NCBI GenBank assembly: GCA_000697055.1
Contig: JNDT01002383.1
Coordinates: 124,001 to 188,000 of the forward strand
Direction: 5' to 3'
Source: Saksenaea vasiformis B4078
Taxonomy: Eukaryota > Mucoromycota > Mucoromycetes > Mucorales > Saksenaeaceae
DNA length: 64,000 nt
Both the position numbers and the translations under genes were made by a program. Under the pieces are notes generated by a model, which saw only the letters and a program-made list of their open reading frames with translations, did no database searches and was not told the DNA's origin. This document shows, piece by piece, positions 23,229 to 33,800 of the stretch; the stretch's first letter is position 1, and each line of letters starts with the position of its first letter.

Positions 23229-25023
23229 ATGCATCGATTGTCCGTTGCAAGGTTACAACGCTCTGCGCTGACAGGAGCAGCTCCATGGAAACGACCTGTC
23301 AAGTTTCATGTGGGAGGTAAATGGAAGCCAACGCCGCCCATTGAGTCTGACGGTGCCTTTTTTCAGTCCTTGCTCGCAACAACTTCACTTCCGCTGCCGC
23401 CCCGACCGCAGAAAACGAAAAACCTGACATTATTACGTACAGTCATCCTACCGCACCGTTAGCCAGTTTCAACCAAAAACTTGTGCAAAGACTGCGTCAG
23501 CGCGGGACGCACGCCAAACGACTTTTGGAGGAAATCAAGGATATTGTCAAGGAGATTCAGGAAAAGGGTCTGAAGTTTGATATCAACACATACAATGCTG
23601 TCTTGTCGGCCTATGCCAAGGTGTGGGATTACAGATCACTCTTGCGGATTTTGGGAGATATGGAGAAAGACGGTATTAAACCATCGCTGGATACTTACAA
23701 TATCGTTGTCGAGGTAAAAGATAATTAGGGTTATATGACAAGATGGTTGCTGAAAAGAAAATCGGGTTGTTGTTATTAGTCTATTGCGGAGCGGGGCGAG
23801 TATCGTCTTATGCGACAAGTGATGGACTCGATGGAGAAGGATCAGGTGGAGCCATCCACAACGACGTACCACCAAATTCTACGATGTCTGTGTAATAACG
23901 ATCAATTGGAACAAGCTTTGGATACAATGGAGATGATGCGGGAAAAGGGAGCACCTCCCAACATTGCCTCTTATGCCACAGTGATCGCCTGCTGTTTGAA
24001 GCTGTCAGATGCTACCACAGCCTATCAATTGTTACAACAAGCTGAAGAAGCAAAATTGCCTGTAGAGTCACAACCTAGTATCTACATGGATGTGATGCGC
24101 GCAGTCGCATTGAATGACGAGGTAAAGAAATAGAGATTTGTGCGTGCAGAGATAGCAGAGCAGCTCATTCACCTTCTTTTTAAAAAAAAAAGCATGAGGC
24201 GACACGTCATTGTTGGGAGGCGACGGTGGAAAAGTACAATATTCGACCCGATGAGGGTGTTTGTCTCGAGGTACTGCGTGTTGCCGCCAGGGCAGGTGAC
24301 ACCAAGCTTGTGACGGATGTGATTGGCAAGTTGAGTACCAGTGGATTCCCCTACAAAGAACATTATTTTACGCCATTGATGGAGGCTTTTGTTGCCAAAA
24401 ACGATTTGAAGAGTGCGTTTAATGTACTGGATATCATGCGTGTTTCTGGCATTCCGTTGGGCATGCGAACCACCTTGCCAATCCAACAGAAACTGTACAA
24501 GAATATTGAGGCGATTGATCAGGCGTACTATTTGCTTGAGGAGCTTAAGAAGGAGGACAAGGTGGTTGACATTGCGGCATTTAATGTGGTTGTCAAGGCA
24601 TGTGCTCAGGCTGGCGATATTCAACGTACGGTAGCAACCTACCGTGAGGCACGCAGTTTGGGGGTGACACCTGACATCGATACCTACAATGCAGTGCTTG
24701 ATGTTTGTGTTGAGACGCAGATGCAAGGCATGGGAGCAGTTGTGATTCAAGAGATGAAGAAGGCGGAAGTTGCACCTAATGTCGAGACGTACAGCAAGAT
24801 GATCGCATTGGCATGTACGCAGAAGAACTATGAAAATGCATTTACGTATCTGGAGGAGATGAAGAGTTATGGTGTGATTCCACCCGAATCGACGTATGCC
24901 ATTCTTCTACGAAAGCTTGCAGAAGAGAGAGATCCACGATTCCATATTGCATTGGAAGAGATTGAGACGTTTGGTTATAATGTGACACAAAAATTAAGGA
25001 AGTTGTGGACCAGGACGAAATAA
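23229..25023 (+). CDS. Mitochondrial pentatricopeptide repeat (PPR) protein
   Basis: Four exons (23229-23316, 23367-23713, 23780-24121, 24193-25023) join to 535 residues. The N-terminus (MHRLSVARLQRSALTGAAPW) is basic, hydroxylated and free of acidic residues, as in a mitochondrial presequence. This favours the ATG at 23229 over the longer open frame from 22869. PPR units recur through the protein: FDINTYNAVLSAYAKV, PSLDTYNIVVES, PSTTTYHQILRCLCNN, PNIASYATVIACCLKL, DIAAFNVVVKACAQAG, PDIDTYNAVLDVCVET, PNVETYSKMIALACTQ, PPESTYAILLRKLAEE. PPR proteins bind organellar RNA for stability, processing or translation; the target is not evident. The last intron ends in an A-rich AAAAAG acceptor, the weakest junction. 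A LINE remnant begins about 50 bases after the stop codon, so the 3' UTR may contain retroelement sequence. Confidence 0.9.
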
Positions 25024-25074
25024 AATAGAATTTATATACAGCATTTTCAAGAAATAGATGTCCCACTTATTGAA

Positions 25075-25955
25075 ATGAAATATTGTGAACTTTGCAATTT
25101 TATAATTAATGGTATTACGGCACAAGAAATGCCTCTCGTCCATACATGTCAACACATCGGCACGCTGCCCATCCGCCTCAAACCTGACTGGAGAAAATCA
25201 TTAGTCAAAGAGGCCTACATCTATGACCTCCACACTGGCTCTTTGCGCACTAGGACCACACAAGAACGAGGTAGACAACGCAACAAGATTATAGCCTTTC
25301 TCGGAACAATAGAAGAGGGCAGCTCTTGGCAAACTTGTCATGGATTCCAACAACTTCTGCGCATCCAAGAGAATCCGACGAATACCCTTTTCCCAACACC
25401 TCCAGCCAATTTTAGCCCTATGATCGGGCCTCTCTTAGCCTCTGGCGAGACACTCTCGGCCCTGACTCGTCGGGCCTTCCGCCTAGCACAGCTACAGGCT
25501 CGGAATAGCCTACCGCCTCACTATCCTCTGGAAAGCGATTTTTCCCTTCAAGGCCCACACGCTCCTGTGGCGCACTTACCACAACAGCCTTCCACACCGA
25601 TCTCGTTTGCATGCAATAGCTCCCACCCGATTTCCAACCACCAGTTGCTCTCTTTGCGGTCAGAATGAAACGCGCGAACATCTCCTGTGATCGTGCCCAC
25701 AAAAACAAACCATTTGGACCCGCCTAGCCCGCCAGCTCCTTCTCTCACCAACATCTCTCACTCCTGCCCATCTCTTCACTGTCAACCCGCCCCCACTCGC
25801 TCTCCACTCCCAGCTCAACATTGATTTCTATTCCTTCCTCGCCTGTGTCACTGTGACCATATGGCATGCCCATTGGGACTCGGTCTTCAACTCCATCCCT
25901 TTTCACCCTTCCCGTGTCACTGCCAAAGGCATCCTTCTTCTCCGCGGCACCAAAT
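25075..25955 (+). mobile_element. LINE (non-LTR retrotransposon) 3' remnant, RT C-terminus
   Basis: The first part is an open frame (25075 to about 25545). The sequence then shifts frame into FKAHTLLWRTYHNSLPH followed by CSLCGQNETREHLL, the CCHC-like zinc knuckle seen after the reverse transcriptase domain of LINE ORF2 proteins. A TGA at 25688-25690 stands where the family usually has Trp, and the reading then continues as SCPQKQTIWTRLARQ and a hydrophobic tail (VTVTIWHAHWDSVF) up to the stop near 25955. The RT catalytic core is absent, so this is a 5'-truncated dead copy with at least one frameshift and one nonsense change. Confidence 0.72.
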
Positions 25956-26559
25956 AGTATTTCACCCTGGACTGTTCAGTTGGGATTTTTTCTCTAGTAT
26001 CTTCCATAATTCCTTCACTATTAGCCCTGCTCGAACTGCCTGTGATGAATGCCACTTGTTGTTTTGTCAGTATGATGGGCGATAGGCCGACAGGATGACA
26101 GTGCGGGTCGGAAGTTCTTGTCAGCGCTAAGTGAGTATTCGTTTACGTTGCTCATTATGGAATTTCGGATATTGTCCGCGTTGGTAATGTTGCATTTTTG
26201 GTAATCCAATCGTAAGCTTGGCAAAACCATTGACCTGACTCACATGCTACAATGTAATACTGACTGTTTTACCCCATCATCTTACTTCGAAACAGCATGG
26301 AATTCAACGTCCTATATCAAATCAATCATCATGTAAATGAGAATAGGATCATTCTTCCCACAAAAAAAGGAAGTTAACGTATCTTGACTGAAAATTTCTA
26401 GTAGGAAACGGTCTCATTGTTTAGACTCTCAAGGACCTGAATTTCTATATGACGATCATTATCATTTGAGTAGCAGCAAATGTTTGGACGTCTTTTTCTA
26501 TAAATTCTTCTCTACATTGATAAGTGATTGAAACGATTTTGTTCGTAAGGAATAAAAAA
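25956..26559. other. Gap between transposon remnants
   Basis: AT-rich DNA between the LINE and Tc1-like remnants, with no recognisable terminal repeat, target duplication or gene. Confidence 0.35.
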
Positions 26560-27600
26560 CGTGCAGGAAGCAAATTTTTATGTCTGTTTCATTGGTCGAC
26601 ACAAGAGTAGAAGCCACTGTACGTGTATTGAGCGTTGCGCATATTGAAAACGAAATGTCGTGTCGATGTTGCACCAGTTCCACTGATCAAAGGAACAAAG
26701 GGTGTTCCTGACACGATCGTTGCATTGCTTTCCATGCCTGGAAACGAAATGCGTCTTGATGTCTCTTTCCAGAAACTCACTTCGTTTTGTCTCATTAGTG
26801 ACAATTGAACAGAACTGTTCCATTGGATTGAACTCAGGAGAAAATAAAGACAAATAAGCACGGTGATAACGCCGGATTGTTATTTACTTGGCTCTATCTT
26901 CAGAAGAACGGATAACGACGTTCCCCATAACTAGGTAGTAGTCCTTCATGTGCAGACATTAATCCATTCCATCCATTGGAGCATTCGGGAAACTTCATAT
27001 CCCCAGCCCTTTACTCATACAACCAATGTCACTTCGTCGCTTTCTCTTTTTGTTCCTTGGCAGTTGCGCCCATGATGGTGGGCGTCTGTGCTCGTGCCTC
27101 GAGCCATTTTGGACACAATATGTGAACCTTTCTTTGACTAGATTATACTATCAAGGGAGATGCAGTTTCTCGTAAAGTCCATACCAACCCCTCTCCGCTT
27201 ACAAATCGTATTCAGGGCGCTCTTGATCCCTTTCTTTGCTGTTTTCCTCTTCAGACTGAGACATATATTGCAATATTTTCTCACAAAATCATGCATGGGT
27301 GATCTTGGATACTTCGGAGCACCGTAAATGTTTGTCTCGGTTGCTCCATGCCGACCAGCTGATTCTCATCGAGGTGCTGTAGAATGCTCTTTTATGCTCT
27401 TCATTGGAAAGACGCGGATGACCCCTCTTCATAGGTTTCTCAAAGACGCTATCACAGAGTCCCTCTCGTACCATTTGGCTCATCTCTGTCCAGCTCAGAC
27501 ACTTGTTCGTTCTGTCCTGATTGATATAGTGTGTACAATGCCGTTTGATGGTTTGCTTCTCTCATATCAACATCCATGTAAAATCTCTATGTCTACATAA
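26560..27600 (-). mobile_element. Tc1/mariner-like DDE transposon remnant
   Basis: Reading the minus strand from 27575 down: MDVDMREANHQTALYTLYQ; then, after a frame break, KPMKRGHPRLSNEEHKRAF, which fits the DNA-binding end of Tc1-like transposases. Lower down come MKDYYLVMGNVVIRSSEDRAK, a stop, ITIRRYHRAYLSLFSPEFNP (about 26840-26890) and MEQFCSIVTNETKRSEFLERD. The block YLP.YSPEFNPIEQFW is the standard third-acid (D/E) region of Tc1/mariner catalytic domains. The invariant DNA...H motif is degraded to GNVVIRS, and several frames are broken, so the copy is inactive. Terminal inverted repeats were not identified. Confidence 0.68.
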
Positions 27601-27689
27601 GCTCTATCTCGTTGCCTACTTCTTGAAGCAGTTTAGGCAAAGACTATGTATAGGAGCTCAGAGTTTTAAGATCATACGACTCCTCGTCG

Positions 27690-28170
27690 ACCAGATAATC
27701 CATCTGGATCGCGTCTAACCCTGCTCGCCGGCAACGGCGCCTCTTCCAGAAAACTGGGACACCCATGGTGATTTCATTCTCGGAATGATTGTGATAAAAG
27801 AGGAAGGACGGGAGAATTGGTGCGTAGGTTGTGTAGCCAAAAGGTCACCAACGACACATCTTGGAAAGGCGACATCTGATTTGTTAACTTGGCGACACTT
27901 ATTTTTAGAATGCGCGACAATTGCGCTTAGATGAATGCGACATCCATTTTAACACTTTCACAGTGTATATGGACACAACGCGTAGATTGGTACATCGGGG
28001 ACTTTCTTTTTGCAACCACGTGGGAAGCAAGTAATTTACACTCGTGCGACCATGAACGGACACCCTGCTTATTTTCCAAACAATGCATTCAATAAATAAA
28101 AAGGCAACCCCACATTGATCGTGCGTGTAGCAATAAAAAAAATTCTGCTTACCCTGAGTTTGGTTCATAT
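27690..28170 (+). mobile_element. Second LINE-type zinc-knuckle remnant
   Basis: Across broken plus-strand frames a segment near 27880-27925 reads TWRHLFLECATIALR, resembling the ..HLFLECP.. knuckle end of LINE ORF2 proteins. It is followed by ILTLSQCIWTQRVDWYIGDF in another frame. Multiple stops and shifts are present. The match is short, so the assignment is tentative. Confidence 0.38.
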
Positions 28171-29053
28171 TAATTCAAGATGGCCCGGCCGCATGGCTTA
28201 ACCGCGCAGAAAGTTGGGCAACTTTTTTGATCGCGATTTTGGTCGGGAAATCAAAAAAGAAAGGATTATCCATATCAGTCTACCTTTCCGTAAAGGAACA
28301 TCGTGGCAGCTCAACAGACAGACGGAGCTATTGACTGGAGAAGCAATCCCTTGCCTTTCTTGCTAAAACACATACACAGAAGAGAAAAACCCTCGTTTTT
28401 TTTACTTTTAAGGTACTTTGCTCCTTTTCCCTCTCCCCCTTGAACAATAGTCGACAAACTCTATATTACTACTGACTGAGTATTACTAACTATGAAAGAA
28501 GAAGAAGAAGAGCAGTAGTAAAAAGTGATGGGGAAATAAGAGATAGATAGAAAAGCTACTACGAAGAAACAAGAAAGGAGAATGAGGGGTTTCTCTTTTC
28601 AAAGGGGAGGAGAAAAAGGGTAAAAAGGTAAAAAAAGAAAAAAAATAAAGGCAGAGGGAAATACAAGATATAGCTAATGAAAGTAAAAAGGTGATACGAT
28701 ATAGTTTTCCATGGTAACACATCAATTCAAAGATAAAATAAAAAAGAGCAACGGTTTTTCTTTTTCTCTTCTTTTTCTTCTTGTATGATTCCTCCTTAAC
28801 AGAAAGCAGTTCAAGATTTTCTCTCTCTTTCTCCCTTCTTGTCAATCCTTACTTTACACTCCTTCCATTTGACTTTTTCATCGTTTTTGAATTCTTAGTC
28901 TTTTCTTCTCTCTTCTTCTTCTTCTTCTCTTCTCTCTCTTCTTCTTCTTCTTCTCTTCTCTCTCTTCTTTTTTTTTGGCTCCTTTTATCCCTTTTTTCTC
29001 TTTACATATAACACCGCACCACCTCGGCCCCTGATAAAAAAAAAAGAGAAGCG
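28171..29053. promoter_or_regulatory. Upstream region of the bHLH gene with purine/pyrimidine tracts
   Basis: About 28490-28660 is strongly purine-rich on the plus strand. It is followed by a long pyrimidine tract (about 28745-28990) with CTT-triplet repeats near 28915-28975. The leader just before the ATG is pyrimidine-rich then A-rich (TGATAAAAAAAAAGAGAAGCG). Open stretches here are translated low-complexity sequence and are not genes. Confidence 0.5.
28912..28975 (+). repeat. (CTT)n/(CTCTT)n pyrimidine microsatellite
   Basis: Two tandem blocks of TCTTCTTCTTCTTCTCTTCTCTCT-like sequence, nearly identical to each other, lie about 80-140 bases upstream of the bHLH start codon. Perfect purine/pyrimidine asymmetry could form H-DNA. 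Confidence 0.8.
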
Positions 29054-30027
29054 ATGAGTAAACTTCCTTTATCTTCGGATTACATGAACGACGTTTCCTC
29101 TTCTTCTTGTTCTTCTTCTGCGCCTCCATTTACAACGGCGACTACTTCTACACCCAAATTAGAACTTACTGATCATCCAATGATGTATTCTGGTAAATAC
29201 ATTCACTAATTATTATGACTAAAAAAAGAAAAGAAAAGGAAAGGAAAAGGAAAACAAGGGAACTCAGTCAATACTTTGTTAGGTTCACCTTTCTACGTGT
29301 CACCCATGCATCATCCTCATCATCAGGCATCACCATCATCAGCGGCAGGAGGTTATTTTTATGACCCTAGCAGCATGGCAAGGTCATTTGCTACTACTAC
29401 TCATTCACCGACTCATCCAAACAGCAACCACTTTAACACCACGTCAAGTCAACCAGCGACAACGACAACATGTGAACCGGCAACTATTATGCCACCTGAG
29501 CCACCCATGCTTGTGGCTTCTTCTTCTTCTACTACTACAGCTTCGACAATGTCTAGTTCATCTGTGGAATATCTTAACGAAACCATTGCCAAGGCTTCTT
29601 CTTTGCCGGATTCCTTTTATCCTGAGTTTCTTCAATATTCCAAAGAAACATATGAACAGTCGACAGGACCTAATCGTAAGAAACAACGACGAACTCTTCA
29701 AGACGAAGAGAAAGAGGAACAAGAACAACAAGCTGTAGAAGAATCGGAAGATGGTGAAGGAGTGATTGATGAATCCATGTAAGTTCTGACAAACCCCCCC
29801 CAAAAAGAAACCTCGACTCCTTCTCTAAAACGCATCCCTTTTTTTCTTTTTTCTTTTTAAAAGGAAAGGACTTTCATCAGCTGAAATGCGTCGACAAATT
29901 CATATTCAAAGTGAACAGAAACGTCGAGCTCAAATTAAAGATGGATTTGAAGATTTGCGTAATCAATTACCTGCATGTCTTAACAAAAAGATGAGCAAAG
30001 TAGCCCTGTTGCATCGCAGTAAGTTGT

Positions 30028-30062
<35 letters not shown>

Positions 30063-30311
30063 TGTATATGCCAAATTTAACCTTTTTGTCAATGATTATT
30101 ATTATAGCGGTACAACATATTCAACATTTGAAGGAATCACAGAATACAATTCTGCTTGAACTTGAACGTTTGGTACAAGAGAATGAACAACTTCGCAAGT
30201 ACGTTGTTATTATGATTATGTCAATTGAACTAATTCACTTTGTTTAGATTTCAAGATAGTGTGTTGCAAAAACAAGCCCTGGAAAACATGTATCCTATCG
30301 GTAACATGTAA
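29054..30311 (+). CDS. bHLH-leucine zipper transcription factor (MLX/Mondo-like)
   Basis: Five exons (29054-29192, 29283-29778, 29864-30018, 30108-30198, 30248-30311) give 314 residues. Residues 1-200 are Ser/Thr/Pro/His-rich and presumably regulatory, ending in an acidic segment (DEEKEEQEQQAVEESEDGEG). The basic region (about 221-233, RRQIHIQSEQKRR) has the His-Glu-Arg pattern of class B E-box (CACGTG) binders. Helix 1 is AQIKDGFEDLRNQLP, and helix 2 is MSKVALLHRTVQHIQHLKE. It runs directly into a short zipper (LLELERLVQENEQLRKF). The block most resembles MLX-type bHLHZip proteins, though other fungal bHLHZip families are possible. The DNA-binding domain is split by two introns, the first of which contains a (TA)n tract. 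Start is the first ATG after the pyrimidine leader. The gene converges with Iml1, with stop codons 570 bases apart. Confidence 0.88.
30030..30061 (+). repeat. (TA)n microsatellite inside a bHLH intron
   Basis: About 16 TA units lie 11 bases after the donor of the intron that splits the bHLH domain (intron 30019-30107). The length is likely polymorphic; no effect on splicing can be read from sequence. Confidence 0.92.
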
Positions 30312-30880
30312 AAAACAAAAACAGACAAACAAACAGAAAGATATAGTCTAAAAAGTTGTTAACCCCTCCTCTCTTAAAAACACACACACACAAATCACAC
30401 AAACCACACAACCACACTCACACAATCACACTCACACATACACACAAACAACACACTCTCACAAACCATCACATACTTTCCCTCACCTCGCCCTTTATTC
30501 TTATTCGTTTGTTTGCATTTTTCTTTCTTTTTTGCATTTCTCTTTTCTTTTTTCTTTTTTATCTTCTCCATTGTGCCAAACAAATCAACCACTTTTTTTC
30601 TTTTCTACATAGCGATTTTCGACTTAGATCATTAATTTTTATGATCCTTTTCTTCTTTTTTTTTCCCCTTTTGGTATTTACGTTTTTCTTCTTCCCATAG
30701 ACTTCTTTTTGTATACCCTTTTCTTCTTCTTTCTTCTTCTTACTTCTTCTTCTTCTACTTCTTTTCTTTTCCAATACCCTTTTGAAAGAATTCCCCCCTT
30801 TTTTCTATTCCTTTTCTTTCTCTTTTTTGCAAAGTTCATTAAAGCTTTCTCTTTTTATTTTCTTTTATTTTAGACAAATC
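30312..30880. other. Convergent 3' region with CA and pyrimidine tracts
   Basis: Shared 3' flanks of the bHLH gene and Iml1. It contains a CACA-rich imperfect repeat (about 30378-30470) and then a long T/C-rich tract (about 30500-30870). Open stretches are low-complexity artefacts. Confidence 0.5.
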
Positions 30881-33800
30881 TTATGGCACATTACCTGCAC
30901 CATGGATGAAATGTGGAGGTACATTACTACTACTTGAATTGTTAGGTAATGAAGAAGAAGAGGAGGAAGAAGGTGGTGGTGTCACTGGATTAACCGTATT
31001 GTTATTGGTATGATTACTTGTCGTTGATTGTTGTTGCTGTTGTTGTTGTTCTTCTACTACTTGTGTTGTATCTTCTGTATCCAATAATTCATCAATACTT
31101 GGTACATTTTCTAGTACCCAAGAATTCACATTTTCTTGTCGAAGTTCTCCACCACCAGGGTGCTGTAATTGACCTCGCGTGCTCTCCCAGAATTCCGCCA
31201 ACCATGCTGCATCGCCACAGTACTCTTGAAACGTGCTCCGTAATGACTCAGGGTGCATTAATGTACTGGATTCGGCTGTGCGTCGTCGCGCCACCAAAGC
31301 AGGTGTGTGGCTCGTGTAAAGACGATTATTCACCCAAAAGAACCCTTGACCCGATGGCCGGATTTGGACAAACGCCACTCCCGATCGATGAATATACTGA
31401 TCATACTTGTACGTTTCCTTGATATATGAATACCGTGCCTCCACTCCCTCCTCCTTGGCACGCTCAAAGTTCTCATCCGCCTCCACATCCAGTACAAATC
31501 CAAGATGACGTACTAATGCAATCTCATAAAACTGCTTAGGCACATCATACTTGACATGAAGCTCTGTCACAGGAGGCGGCGGTAACGCCAATGGAATAGG
31601 CACTGGACATTGGAAAGGATTATTGTTCTCCGAATCTTCATACGCCTGCTCAACCGACCCCTCAACAAGCTTTAATCCACAACGCTCTGCCTGTCGACTC
31701 CAATTCTGCAATAACTCCTGAACAAGTTGTGCTGTGCAGCCAAGCCAATTGAGTTGGAAATGGTACGAATTCTTCGGGTTATGGATCGTATCATAATGTA
31801 GAATCGCTGTCTCACGCCGATCGCTTTTCTTGTACGGATCAACATCAATAATCATCGATTTGGACATGTAAAACTCAACCGTTTCCATCGCACGTCCACC
31901 CGACGTATCTGTCATGGATGCAGTCGACCCTGTCGTGGTAGCCGTCGCTGTCGTCACCCCACTTCCTGTCGTCGCATTGCCGTTCGCATCTTTCTCCTTG
32001 CCATTCCCGATCGCAGGCGAAGTCGTCGTCGATGCCGCATTACTTGCACTCGCCTTGCGCGCTGGCGTCGTATTGTTCATAAACCATGCTTTATGCTGTC
32101 CAGGCGCAAAATCATCATGGAGTCGGTAAAAGTAATGCCCATCAAGGAATCCATGACGACCAGACGAAGACACAAATAATGGCGGTTTGCGCGCCATCAA
32201 TGCATTGCCAAACGCAACTGCCTCCTCACGTGTACTGATATCATCAAACTGACTGATAAGCCAATCCACCAACTCATTACCAATAAAAGCATTGCGGAAC
32301 ACCTTGAAATGCCAACGTCGATCCTGAATTTTAAGGCCACTCTTGGCATCCCGCATCGACAACGCAATATCTTTGGATTTACTATCTCGCGAAAGCACAA
32401 CAGGACCAAGATTGCCAATCGATGCCAAAAGACCGCTGCTGTTATGGTGTTGATTGGCAAGCGACTCACTGTGGGCCATCTTGGCCACCTCATTGATAAG
32501 ATACCCACTTGGATCCATCGTCGTCAACTTCACGCCAAAATCAGTACTGACAAGTTCCTTCTTGCGTCGCTTTTGTATCTCCTCACGCTCCTCCGGCGTT
32601 AACCATTTTGACTTGCGAATATTCTGAAGCCACGTATCAAACAACGCCAACCGTTTTTCTTCTTCATCCAGATGATCATGCGACGCAGGCACAGCTACAT
32701 TCGATGGCAACTGTTCACGCGGCACAACGATAAACCGCGAACGCCAGAACCGCAGATTATCTGTCAATTCCTCCTGATGGCCTGCTACCAGGTGATCCAA
32801 GTAATTCCACGCATAAAGTAAACTGGGATAACTGAAGAGAACATTCTTTGGACGGTACGTCGGCAAATGCTTAGGCCAGATCGCACATTTATACGCTATC
32901 TTCTGTGTATCGAAATCAATGATCCGTACATACCGTCGCACTTCCACATTTTGACCCGACGAATCAAACGTCAACTGATGCACTTGATGGCCCATCGAAA
33001 GCCACCACACCATGTGCTTCCACTTTAACTTATCCATCTCGTTTTGCAAACTGCCTAATCCACCGATCATCTTCGTCCCCACACCACCACCACCACTTCC
33101 TCCCGTAGGCATGGCAGCCGTAGAGGTCGTGGGTGCAACCGACGTCGTAGTCGTCATCGTAGTCGTCGTCGTCGTTGTTGTTGTTGTTGTTGTTGTTGTC
33201 GGCAAAGGACCACCGCCTACCGTCATTGCACCACCTGTACCGCCTCCTCCAGCCGCCGTTCCAGACGATGTTCCCGTACCCTCTTTGCTACCGAACCCCA
33301 GTCCACTGGCTGCTTCGCTGGTCGATTTGGGCTTCTGGTAATTCGCACTGTTGGTAATATCGACAATGATCTGGAAACCTTGCGCAAGACGTTGGCTAAG
33401 CATCTCCGTCAATAAATTTGCTGTCTTCTTATGTTCTGACAGCGATCGATCGCCCGCTTGGTACAGATTCACATCCTCACTCGCCGAAACGGTGTACATG
33501 TAATGGTTGTAAAACATCTTGAGTTCTTCATTCGATGGAAAATAATCCGTTGTCAATGGAAGACAAGCAGGCGTCGTTAACGATTTCCAGTGCACCACAG
33601 GCCCTTCACGCTGATCCATTTTGGGAAGCGCATGTAACCAACGACGAAGGTGCGACGTAAACTGAAGCGAATAGTCATGCGGATTACATGGATTAATTAA
33701 CATTTGCTTCGCCGAATTACGCGCACTCAACGTATGCGAAGGGGAGGAACGATTGCCGGGCCCTGTTGCACCAAAACTTGTTCGCATCAGGTCGCTGTTC

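Noticed and set aside
28486..29129. Lys/Arg/Glu- and Phe/Ser-rich open frames
   Set aside because: These are translations of purine or pyrimidine microsatellite tracts in the bHLH promoter.
33012..33341. Plus-strand Val/Pro-rich frame opposite Iml1
   Set aside because: Antisense of the Thr- and Gly-rich segments of Iml1.
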